Positions 1 through 7,905 of a stretch of 64,000 nucleotides of DNA are shown here, piece after piece (positions within the stretch are counted from its first letter, which is position 1; each line of letters begins with the position of its first letter). The translations under genes were made by a program, and so were the position numbers. This stretch comes from UBA4742 sp963773335 (GTDB lineage Bacteria > Actinomycetota > Acidimicrobiia > Acidimicrobiales > Acidimicrobilacustridaceae). The DNA is taken from positions 1,240,001 through 1,304,000 of the forward strand of contig CAVZAT010000004.1 of assembly GCA_963773335.1 (NCBI GenBank), read 5' to 3'. Below the pieces are notes generated by a model that ran no database searches, had not been told where the DNA came from, and saw only the letters and a program-made list of their open reading frames with translations.

Positions 1-1809
1 ACATCATCACCGGGACGAAGGCCACGATGGGCACCGTCTCCTGAAGCCCGATGAAGCCCTTGCCCCACCCCCACTGGAAGATGGCCACGATGACGCCGTA
101 GGCGGCACCGATCGACAGGACGTTCATCACTGCGGCCTTGAACGACACGAACAAGGAGCGGAAGACCACCGTCAACAGGATGAAGGCGGCCAGGATCACC
201 CCGCCGATGAACGGGAACAGCCGAGCTCGGATGAGGTCGGTGAGATCGATGGAGGTGGCTGTCGACCCGCCCACCAGCACCTGGTGGGCCGCGATGGTGC
301 CCGACGCCGTGGTTCGTGGGATCACGTCGTCGCGCAGCGTGCGGACCAGGGTGGTGGTGGCGGGATCGGTGGGAGAGGTGGTGGGCGTGACCTGGGCGAT
401 GGCCACGTTGCCGGCCGGCGCGACCACCGGCGGGCTGACCGCCTTCACCCCGGGCGTCCGCCCGACCGCGGCGGCCAGGCGATCGAGGTCGGTCTGTACG
501 GCTGGATCGGTCTGGGGTGATCGGGGCAGGCTGACCACCAGCAGCAGGGGTCCGTTGGCGCCGGGCCCGAATCCCCGGTCGATGAGCTCGTAGGCCTGGT
601 GCTGGGTGGTCGACGACGGTGCGCTGCTGTCGGACGGGAAGCCGAGGCGGATCCCGAACAGGGGCGAAGCCAGGACCAGGAGCACGGCCAGGCTGACCAG
701 GCAGTACACGATCGGGCGGCGAGCCATCCGAGCGGCCCACCGGGCCGAGAGGGTCTCGCCCGACTGCGCCTCACGACGGGTGTGGGGCAGGGACCAGGCG
801 AAGATGCGGGAGCCGAGCGCCCCCAGGATCGCCGGCAGCAGGGTCAGGGCGGCCACCACCGTGACCATCACGAACAAGGCGGCGCTGAAGCCCAGCGTGG
901 TGACATAGGGGATCCGGACCAGCGCCAGGCCGCACAGGGCCAGGCACACGGTGATGGCAGCGAAGAGCACGGCCGACCCGGCGGTGGCCAGGGCCACGCC
1001 CGCGGCCCGCTCGGGCGTCATGCCGTTCGACAGGTTCTGCCGATGCCGGCTGACGATGAACAGCGAGTAGTCGATGCCCACCCCCAGGCCGATCATCGTC
1101 CCCAGGATGGGAGCGACGGTCCCGATGGTCAGGTGCACTTCCAGGATCTGCAGGATGAGGCTCGAACACGTCAGGGCGAACAGGGCCAGCGAGATGGGCA
1201 CGAGCATGGACACCGCGGAGCCCAGAGCCACCAGCAGGATGATCACGGCGATGGCCAGACCGATCTTGTCGGCGTTCTGGGAGATGGTGCTGGTGGGCGG
1301 GCTCAGCACGTCGATCACCGCGCCCCCCATGCGCACCTGGAGACCGGCGGCGGTGGCCGGGACCACCGCGGCCCGGAGCTGGTCGAGCGTGTCGTGGGGC
1401 AGGCGGTTGGTGTCGGTGCGGAACACGACGGTGGCGAAGCCGATCGAGTGGTCCGGCGCCAGCGAGCTGGCGAACAACGGGCTCGTGGGGTTGGTCACGG
1501 TGGCCACACCGTCGACTCGCTGCAGCTTGGCCACACTCTGGGCGATGGCGGCCGACGCGGCCGGGGTGGTCAGCGAGCCCGAGGGCGCGCGTGGAACACC
1601 ACCTGGGCGGTGGCGTCGTTGGCCGTGGGGAAATCGTGGCTCAGCACGTCCACGGCGCGCTGGGACTGCGTGCCCGGGATGGTGAACACGTCTTTGGTGT
1701 GACCCCCCGAACCGCCGGCCACCACGCCCAGGATGACCAGCGCGACCACCCAGGCCCCGATCACCCACCAGTGGTGGCGCGCCGCGGCAGAACCCAGACG
1801 TTGGAGCAT
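1..1809 (-). CDS. MMPL/RND-family exporter, C-terminus beyond left edge, frameshifted
   Basis: Putative MMPL-family transporter in the inner membrane, a class that exports lipids or drugs using the proton gradient. The N-terminus begins with MLQRLGSAA and a hydrophobic helix (WWVIGAWVVALVILGVVAGG), as in MmpL proteins. It is followed by a periplasmic loop and then a block of membrane helices with the family-typical GLGVGIDYSLF near position 1080. The reading frame changes near 1583-1590; dropping two extra bases in a GCGCGC tract restores a plausible VVFHAPSGSLT. The gene runs off the left end, so the C-terminal half is missing. It is divergent from two TetR regulators, which suggests local repression. 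The substrate cannot be told from sequence. Confidence 0.8.
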
Positions 1810-1919
1810 CCCTGCTCTATCGACTCGCGTCCGACGCGGTTCAAGGAAGCCCTCGACCAAGAGGTCCGACCGCCTATGCTGCGAGAAGCAGGAGAAGCGC
1901 GGGGGCCGAAGGGAGCCGG

Positions 1920-2468
1920 GTGAGTCGCAGCCGGGGACGTCCGACCACCAACCAGGCCGCCCCTCATGGTCCCGACGACGTGCGCGAAGCGCTGCTGCGG
2001 ACCGCCACCGCCTTGTTCGCCGACCGCGGCGTGGGCCGCGTCTCAGTGCGGGAGGTGGCCGGCGCCGCCGGGGTCAACGTCGGGTTGGTACACCGCTACG
2101 TGGGCACCAAGGACGAGCTCGTACGCGCCACCGTGCGTTGGGCCAGCACCCATGCCACGGGCCTGGGTGACCCCTCGCTGTCCCTCGGGGCCTACGAGCG
2201 CATCCTGGCCCACCTCAGCTTGGAGGGCTACGACGTGGCCGCCCTCGACCTGGACTTCCCGCTCACCCGTCAGCTGGTCGACCGCCTGGTCGACGCCGGC
2301 GTCGACGACCACGAGGCTCGCCTGCGAGCGGTGTGCAGCCTCATCCTGGCGGCCTGGCCGCTGCTTCGCCCGTTGGTGAGTCTGGCCACCCAGCTCGATG
2401 CCGACGATCGCCAGGCGGTGGACGACGTGGTGGCCCAGACCCGCGCCTGGATCGGGAACCCGACGTGA
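1920..2468 (+). CDS. TetR-family transcriptional regulator
   Basis: Predicted 182-residue TetR repressor. An N-terminal helix-turn-helix domain (about residues 18-65) contains TALFADRGVGRVSVREVAG, then the recognition helix VNVGLVHRYVGTKDEL, which is the standard TetR pattern. The rest is the ligand and dimerisation domain. Start is GTG at 1920. It lies 110 bp from the divergent MMPL exporter, the usual arrangement for a repressor of an efflux gene. Its stop overlaps the next TetR start by GTGA, so the two are translationally coupled. The ligand is unknown. Confidence 0.85.
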   Translation: MSRSRGRPTTNQAAPHGPDDVREALLRTATALFADRGVGRVSVREVAGAAGVNVGLVHRYVGTKDELVRATVRWASTHATGLGDPSLSLGAYERILAHLSLEGYDVAALDLDFPLTRQLVDRLVDAGVDDHEARLRAVCSLILAAWPLLRPLVSLATQLDADDRQAVDDVVAQTRAWIGNPT

Positions 2469-3122
2469 GCGGCGCCACCGACGCCAAGGCCGTGCGGGGT
2501 CGTCCCCCGAAGCTGGCCGGAGCCCCACATGGCCGGGCCCAGGTGATCCGCGCGGTGATCGACGCCGCCACCGAGCTGTTCGCCAGCCAGGGCATCGGCG
2601 CGGTCAGCATCCGCCAGATCGCACGCCGTGCCGAGGTGAACCCCGCGCTCGGTGGCGCGCTACGTGGGCGACAAGAACGCGGTGGTCGACGCCGTGCTCG
2701 ACGGACTGTTGGCGCAGATCACCCCCCAGCTCGACCAGTTCATGACCGATGCAGGATCGGACTTCCCGCCGCTGCCCCCTGGGGCCATGGACCTGTACTT
2801 CCGGATCGCCACGCACCTGGTGGTAGAGGGCGGCGACCTGCGCGGCCACCGCGCCGAATTCCCCTTGATCCGGCGGGTGGTGGCCGTCCTGGTCAGTCGT
2901 GATGGCTTGAGCGAGGTCGAAGCTCGCCGACGCGGCGCCCAGATCTTCACCCTGGAACTGGCCTCGCGCCTGTTCGGTCCGTCGCTGCTGCACGCAGCCG
3001 GGCTCGGCCCCGACGACGCCGGCGACCTGTTGGAGCTGGTCCATCAGCTCAGCGCCCACATCGCCACCGGCACCATCGGTGACGAGCCCTTCACCTGGTC
3101 GGGCCCGATGGCATCGCCGTAG
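2465..3122 (+). CDS. TetR-family regulator, frameshifted
   Basis: Second TetR-type regulator, translated from a GTG that overlaps the previous stop. The first 62 residues carry the HTH (ATELFASQGIGAVSIRQIA, then AEVNPAL). The frame then breaks at about 2651, and the remainder (VARYVGDKNAVVDAVLDG onward) lies in another frame. Removing the G after CTC at 2651 joins them as VNPALVARYVGDKNAV, a normal TetR recognition helix and start of helix 4. The full product would be about 218 residues. Either a consensus error or a recent pseudogene; the intact downstream half favours the former. Confidence 0.75.
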
Positions 3123-3217
3123 CTGTGCCTCCGACGTCGTGCTGCACCTGTTGGCGCCCGGGCAGAACTGGGTCCGGTTCGGTCCCAGTGTCACGGCCCG
3201 CTCGAGCGATTCCGGCC

Positions 3218-4051
3218 CTAGCGGATCGCTTCGTCGCCGGTCAGGGTGGTGCGGTGCATGTCGCGCGACGAGCTGGGGTCGTACGGCAGCGCCCGGTGCA
3301 GCACCCCACGGTTGTCCCAGATGACCAGGTCCCCCACCCGCCACGCGTGGCGATACACCCGCTCGGGGGTGGTGGCCCGAGCCAGGACGTCGTCGAGCAG
3401 GGCCTGGCCCGCCTCGGCCTCCATGCCCACCACGTGGTCGGCGGTGGGGCCCAGCACGACCGATCGCCGGCCGCTGCGGTGCTGCCAGATCAGCGGCTGC
3501 TCCTTGGCCGGCCGGGCCCGCCACATGGCCAGCTCCTCGGGGGTGGGATGAGGGTTCAGCCGACGCTGGGTGGCCTCGATGCTGTGCACCACCCGGATCG
3601 AGGCGAAACGTTCCTTCTCGTCGTCGGTGAGCTCCTCGTAAGCGGAGTAGGTGCTGGCGAATTCGGTCTCGCCGCCGGCGTCGGCCACACCGTGGGCGCT
3701 GAGCACCGTGGCCATGATCGGGATGTCGTCGGTGAGCCCGTCGATGTGCCAGTCGAACGTGCCTCGCAGATAGGCCGCAATCGGGTTCCTGGCCGGATCG
3801 AGGGTGACCAGGAAGATCTCGGGGTGCTCGCCCGTGCCCAGCACCTCGACTCGACCCAGCCGCTGGCTGAACGCCACCTGGGCCGCGTCGTCGATGTGCA
3901 GGTCGCGCAGGACGAGCACGCCGTTCTCCTCGAGGGCGGCGAGTGTCCAGGCGGGCAACTCGTCGTCGTGGAGCATCCGGTCGACGTCGACCCCCAGGAC
4001 CTGGGCACCCACCGTCGGGGTCAGCTTCTCGGTGGCGATCGTGGCGGTCAT
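3218..4051 (-). CDS. TauD/TfdA-family Fe(II)/2-oxoglutarate dioxygenase
   Basis: Predicted cytoplasmic non-heme iron oxygenase of about 277 residues. The facial-triad HxD sits in FDWHIDGLTDD, the distal histidine in DNRGVLHRALPYD, and the 2-oxoglutarate-binding arginine probably in MHRTTLTGD close to the C-terminus. The ATG at 4051 is chosen because a strong Shine-Dalgarno (GGAGGG) sits 8-9 bases upstream. The gene overlaps the stop of the upstream acyl-CoA ligase, so the two form an operon read leftward from about 5.6 kb. Family members hydroxylate or desulfonate small acids; the substrate here is unknown. Confidence 0.85.
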   Translation of the reverse strand: MTATIATEKLTPTVGAQVLGVDVDRMLHDDELPAWTLAALEENGVLVLRDLHIDDAAQVAFSQRLGRVEVLGTGEHPEIFLVTLDPARNPIAAYLRGTFDWHIDGLTDDIPIMATVLSAHGVADAGGETEFASTYSAYEELTDDEKERFASIRVVHSIEATQRRLNPHPTPEELAMWRARPAKEQPLIWQHRSGRRSVVLGPTADHVVGMEAEAGQALLDDVLARATTPERVYRHAWRVGDLVIWDNRGVLHRALPYDPSSSRDMHRTTLTGDEAIR

Positions 4052-5607
4052 CTCGCTCTCCCTCCGCCGCGGCGGCATCTGGGCCTCACGTGTCGCGCAG
4101 CTCGCGGCTTGAGCACCTTGCCCGACGGGTTGCGCGGCAGGGTGTCGAGGAACTGGATCTGCTTGGGCACCTTGAACTTGGCCAGATGGGCGCGGCAGTG
4201 CTCGACCAGCTCATGCGACGTCACGGTGGCATCGGGACGCAGGACGACGAACGCCACCGGGACTTCGCCCCAGCGATCGTCGGGACGACCCACCACGGCT
4301 ACCTCCAGCACCGCGGCGTGCTCGTAGAGCACACGTTCGACTTCGGAGCCGGCGATGTTCTCGCCACCCGACACGATCATGTCCTTGAGTCGGTCCACGA
4401 TGAACAGGTAGCCGTCTTCGTCGCGCACGCCGATGTCGCCGGTGTGGAACCAGCCGCCGGCGAAGGCGGCGGCGGTGGACTCGGGATCGCGCCAGTACCC
4501 TTTGAAGACCTTGGGGCCACGCATGACGATCTCGCCGCGCTCGCCGGGCGACACCGACGCACCCTGGTCGTCCCAGATGTCGAGCTCGAGGTACAGACAG
4601 GGGCGCCCGACGCTGCCCAGCTTGGTCACCAGGCTGTCGCGATCGAGGAAGGTATCGCCCGACACGGTCTCGGTGAGGCCGTAGGCGTCGGCGAACCAGG
4701 CCGACGGGAAGGTGCGCTGGATCCGTTCGATCAACGGGATGGGCATCTTCTCTCCGCCGTTGATGATCACCCGCACCGACGAAAGGTCGCGCTGGTCGAG
4801 GTCGGGGAGGGCCATGATGGCGTTGACCATCGCCGGCGCCAGCCAGACCACGGTCACCCGCGAGCGCTCGAGCTCGTCGGCCACCGCCGCCGCGTCGAAC
4901 ATCGGATGGATGATCGTCGACGCCCCGGCCGCGATCAGAGAGGTGGTGGTGAGGTCGAGCGCACCCACGTGGTAGAGGGGCCCGCAGGCGAGACCCAGAT
5001 CGGCGCGGGTGAAGCCGAACTCGATGATGTGGGCCAGGTTCTTCCAGGCCAGGTTGGCGTGGGTGAGCATGACGCCCTTGGGGCGCCCGGTGGTGCCCGA
5101 GGTGTACATCAGCCGGTGGACGTCATCGCCAGCCACCGCCACGTGCGCGGAGCCGGCCGTCGCCCGGCGCAGGTCGGCGAGCCGGGTCCAGCCCGGCGTA
5201 GCGACCTGGGTGATGCAGGCCCGCAGCCGCGTCGCCTCCGTGCCCGTCGTGGCCTGGTCGGCCAGATCCACCAGCGACTCGTCGCAGATCAGGGCGCGGG
5301 CCTCGGAGTGGTCGAGGATGTAGCGCACCTCGGGCGCGGCCAGCCGCCAGTTGATGGGCATGGCGATCGCCCCGAGGAAGTTGGCGGCGAAGAGCGTCTC
5401 GAGGAACTCCGGGCAGTTGTACGAGAGCAGGCCCACGACATCGCCGGGGCCCACGCCGCTCGCCCCCAGCCCCTCGGCCAGCGCGGCCACCCGCTCGGCC
5501 ATCTCGCCGTAGGTGAGGGTCTCGCCCTGGAACACCGTCATGGCCGCGTCGGGCGTGCGGGCCGCGTGGTGGGCGAGCACGGCGAACCAGTTCATGTCCG
5601 CCTGCAT
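4048..5607 (-). CDS. Acyl-CoA synthetase (adenylate-forming ligase)
   Basis: ATP-dependent acid:CoA ligase of 519 residues, likely activating a fatty or aromatic acid as its AMP ester and then thioester. The P-loop-like A3 motif YTSGTTGRPKGVMLTH is intact. So are the A5 motif AYGLTETVSGD, the A7 motif GGWFHTGDIG and the A10 lysine region LPRNPSGKVLKP. The start at 5607 is preceded by GGGGGA at a good spacing. Its 3' end overlaps the TauD-type gene. The promoter region (5607-5704) carries the shared island operator and lies between this gene and a divergent TetR regulator. Confidence 0.88.
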   Translation of the reverse strand: MQADMNWFAVLAHHAARTPDAAMTVFQGETLTYGEMAERVAALAEGLGASGVGPGDVVGLLSYNCPEFLETLFAANFLGAIAMPINWRLAAPEVRYILDHSEARALICDESLVDLADQATTGTEATRLRACITQVATPGWTRLADLRRATAGSAHVAVAGDDVHRLMYTSGTTGRPKGVMLTHANLAWKNLAHIIEFGFTRADLGLACGPLYHVGALDLTTTSLIAAGASTIIHPMFDAAAVADELERSRVTVVWLAPAMVNAIMALPDLDQRDLSSVRVIINGGEKMPIPLIERIQRTFPSAWFADAYGLTETVSGDTFLDRDSLVTKLGSVGRPCLYLELDIWDDQGASVSPGERGEIVMRGPKVFKGYWRDPESTAAAFAGGWFHTGDIGVRDEDGYLFIVDRLKDMIVSGGENIAGSEVERVLYEHAAVLEVAVVGRPDDRWGEVPVAFVVLRPDATVTSHELVEHCRAHLAKFKVPKQIQFLDTLPRNPSGKVLKPRAARHVRPRCRRGGGRAR

Positions 5608-5636
5608 CGGAGTCCCCCTTTTGGCGCGGTCGAATT

Positions 5637-5660
5637 TCTGTACCGACCAGTCAGTCTACG
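5637..5660. promoter_or_regulatory. Putative TetR-type operator, copy 1
   Basis: The core TGTACCGACCAGTCAGT lies between the acyl-CoA ligase and the divergent TetR gene. It matches the left half TTGTACCGACC of the perfect dyad at 7878-7895. The right half is degenerate here. Its place in a divergent promoter next to a TetR gene supports autoregulation (inference). Confidence 0.6.
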
Positions 5661-5703
5661 ACATCCGGACATGGCGAGGGCCAGCCCCGCTAGGTTCGCG
5701 GAC

Positions 5704-6348
5704 ATGCCAGCGACGGACGCGAGCAACGATTCTCGACGGAGCCCGAAGTGGCAGGCGCGCCGAGAGGTCATCATCGACACGTCCGCTCCCCTGTTCGCTC
5801 GACGGGGCTACCACGCCACTGGCATCACCGAGCTGTGCGAGGCCAACGACCTGGGCAAGGGTGCGCTGTACCACTACATCGGCTCCAAGGAGGAGCTGCT
5901 GGCCGCCATCCACGATCGGGTGATGGACGAGGTGATGGCCGGCGCCGATCGGGTGGGCAAGGCCGGGGGCTCTCCGTCGGACCAGCTGGCTGCATTGGGC
6001 GAGGAGCTGCTGGACGTGATCCACCGGTACCCGGATCACGTGTGGGTGTTCCTGCACGAGTTCCCGGCGCTCACCGGCGAGCGTGCCCAGCAGTTCCGGG
6101 AGCGGCGAGGGGGATACGAACAGCGGGTCGAGGCGGTGCTCCGGGCCGGTGTCGAGTCGGGCGAGTTCCGCGGAATCGACCCCTGGCTCACCACCCGGGC
6201 CTGGCTGGGCATGCACAACTACACCTACCTGTGGTTGAAGGCGGGGGGCCGACTGTCGGCGCGTGACGTGGCCCACCCCTTTGCCGAGATCTTCATGCGC
6301 GGCATCGAGCACCCGGCCGCCGCCACCCCCGATCAGGGCGCGGAGTAG
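5704..6348 (+). CDS. TetR/AcrR-family regulator, candidate controller of the island
   Basis: Predicted TetR repressor of about 214 residues. The HTH is plain: APLFARRGYHATGITELC, then NDLGKGALYHYIGSKEELL at about residues 20-60. The C-terminal domain has the helical pattern of the TetR_C family that follows catabolic genes. The ATG at 5704 is used; an in-frame ATG at 5671 is possible but lies almost on the operator at 5637-5660. It is divergent from the ligase/dioxygenase operon and is the only TetR inside the set of operator-bearing promoters, so it is the best candidate to bind them (inference). Its last 16 bases overlap the convergent SDR gene. Confidence 0.85.
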   Translation: MPATDASNDSRRSPKWQARREVIIDTSAPLFARRGYHATGITELCEANDLGKGALYHYIGSKEELLAAIHDRVMDEVMAGADRVGKAGGSPSDQLAALGEELLDVIHRYPDHVWVFLHEFPALTGERAQQFRERRGGYEQRVEAVLRAGVESGEFRGIDPWLTTRAWLGMHNYTYLWLKAGGRLSARDVAHPFAEIFMRGIEHPAAATPDQGAE

Positions 6349-7088
6349 CCGCCGTCGACCACAAGGGCCGAGCCCGTGGTCCAGCGCGAATCGTCGCTGG
6401 CCAGGTACGAGTAGGCGCCGACCAGGTCGGCGGCCGCGCCCAGCCCGAGGGGGTGACGCGCCGCGATGGGGTCGAGCGCCTCGGGCGGCAGCCCGTCGTG
6501 GATGGCCGAGCGGAACGTCCCCGGGCACACGCAGTTCACCCGGATGCCGTCGCGGGCGTACTCCACCGCCGCCACCTTGGCCAGATGGATGACCGCCGCC
6601 TTGGTGGCGCAGTAGGGCGCGGCGTGCGACCAGGCGGTGAGCCCCGAGACCGACGCGGTGATGATGATCGAACCTGATCGACGGGGACGCATCACGCCCA
6701 CTGCAGACTTGATGGCGTTGACCGCACCCAGCAAGTTGATGCGAAAGGCCCGCTCCCAGTCCTCGGTGGCCAGGTTGTGGATGCGACCGTTGGGCGACAG
6801 CACCCCCGCGTTGCTCACCACCACGTCGAGTCGGTCGAAACGCTCGACCGTCCGTCCGATCACCGAGTCGACCTGGTCGAAGTCGCTCACGTCGGCCAGC
6901 GCCGTCTCGACCGAGCCGCTCGGCTCGCCCAGGCCGGCGACCGTGGCCTCGACTGCCGTCTGACTGACGTCGCTGAGCATGAGATCAGTGCGCGGTTCAC
7001 CCGCCAACCGACGCGAGATGGCCGCGCCCAGCGCGCCGCCGGCGCCCAGGATGGCGACCACCCGCCGTGGCTCGGCCTCGTCAGTCAT
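6333..7088 (-). CDS. SDR-family oxidoreductase
   Basis: Short-chain dehydrogenase of 251 residues using NAD(P)H. The nucleotide-binding motif GAGGALGAA is near residue 15, the structural NAG motif is in VVVSNAGVLSPNG, and the catalytic serine and YxxxK lie in ITASVSG and YCATKAAVIHLAK. The C-terminal LVVDGGYSAP is typical. Start ATG at 7088 overlaps the stop of the upstream SDR by ATGA, so both are one transcript from the operator at 7878. Probably oxidises a hydroxyl intermediate; the substrate is unknown. Confidence 0.88.
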   Translation of the reverse strand: MTDEAEPRRVVAILGAGGALGAAISRRLAGEPRTDLMLSDVSQTAVEATVAGLGEPSGSVETALADVSDFDQVDSVIGRTVERFDRLDVVVSNAGVLSPNGRIHNLATEDWERAFRINLLGAVNAIKSAVGVMRPRRSGSIIITASVSGLTAWSHAAPYCATKAAVIHLAKVAAVEYARDGIRVNCVCPGTFRSAIHDGLPPEALDPIAARHPLGLGAAADLVGAYSYLASDDSRWTTGSALVVDGGYSAP

Positions 7089-7864
7089 ACCAGCAGGTAC
7101 CCGCCGTCGACGCTGAGGACGATGCCGGTGACGAAGGCGGCGGCCTCGGAGGCCAAGAACTGGTAGGCGCCGGCCAGGTCGGTGGGGGCGCCCCAGCGAC
7201 CCTGCGCCGAGTGGTCGGTGATGGTGGCGGCCAGTTCGGGCCTGCGCTTCCACCCCTCGGCCAACGGCGAGTCGAACCACCCCGGGGCCACCACGTTCAC
7301 GGTGATGCCGGCCGGGGCCAGATCCAGGGCCAGTCCCTTGGCCAGACCCACCAGCCCGGCCTTGGAGGCGCTGTAGGCGCTGAGTCCGCGGCGCGGCCGC
7401 TCCCCCAGAACCGAGCCCGTGAAGATCAGCCGACCGCCTTCGCCCATGACCCGCGCCGCGGCCCGGGCTCCGAGGAACGCGCCGGTGAGGTTCACCTCCA
7501 GCACCTGCCGCCACACCGCGGCGTCGATCTGGCGGGGACCGGCCACGATGGGCGAGATGCCGGCGTTGCAGATCCACACGTCGAGTCCGCCCCACTCGGT
7601 GACCATGGCATCGGCCACGGCCTCGTTGAAGTCCTCGTCGGTCACGTCACCGCTGAGCACCAGCGAGGACCCGGGCAGCGCCTCGGCCACCGCCTTGAGG
7701 TCCTTCTCGGTGCGCGCCACCAGCGCCACGCGGGCCCCGGCATCGGAGAAGGCGTGGGCCAGCAGGCTGCCCAGGCCGCGACCTGCGCCGGTGATGACCA
7801 CCCGCTTGCCCGCGACCGCGCCCGGCCCGGGGAACGACTCGGGAATCTGGATCTGATCGGTCAT
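7085..7864 (-). CDS. SDR-family oxidoreductase
   Basis: Second short-chain dehydrogenase, 259 residues. It has GAGRGLGSLLA near residue 25, the NAG motif in VWICNAGISPIV, the catalytic YSASKAGLVGLAK, and the C-terminus LSVDGGYLLV. The start at 7864 (MTDQIQIPESF) is preferred to the upstream in-frame codon because an AGGGG lies just before it and the upstream codons run into the operator. It is the first gene of a two-gene operon with the SDR ending at 6333 and is divergent from the E1 dehydrogenase gene. Confidence 0.88.
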   Translation of the reverse strand: MTDQIQIPESFPGPGAVAGKRVVITGAGRGLGSLLAHAFSDAGARVALVARTEKDLKAVAEALPGSSLVLSGDVTDEDFNEAVADAMVTEWGGLDVWICNAGISPIVAGPRQIDAAVWRQVLEVNLTGAFLGARAAARVMGEGGRLIFTGSVLGERPRRGLSAYSASKAGLVGLAKGLALDLAPAGITVNVVAPGWFDSPLAEGWKRRPELAATITDHSAQGRWGAPTDLAGAYQFLASEAAAFVTGIVLSVDGGYLLV

Positions 7865-7877
7865 CGTACGCCCCTGC

Positions 7878-7895
7878 TTGTACCGACCAGTACAA
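7878..7895. promoter_or_regulatory. Putative TetR-type operator, copy 2 (best dyad)
   Basis: TTGTACCGACCAGTACAA is an 18-bp near-perfect inverted repeat (TTGTAC-N6-GTACAA). It sits in the 41-bp gap between the divergent SDR operon and the E1 dehydrogenase gene, only about 10 bases from the GTG at 7906. A repressor bound here would block both directions. Confidence 0.7.
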
Positions 7896-7905
7896 TACAT
7901 CCTCC

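Noticed and set aside
599..1702. Long Gly/Gln/Asp-rich ORF on the plus strand
   Set aside because: It is the antisense of the MMPL gene with low-complexity composition and no recognisable domain.
3943..6348. 801-codon ORF on the plus strand
   Set aside because: The first 580 codons are antisense to the ligase and dioxygenase; only the TetR part from 5704 is real.
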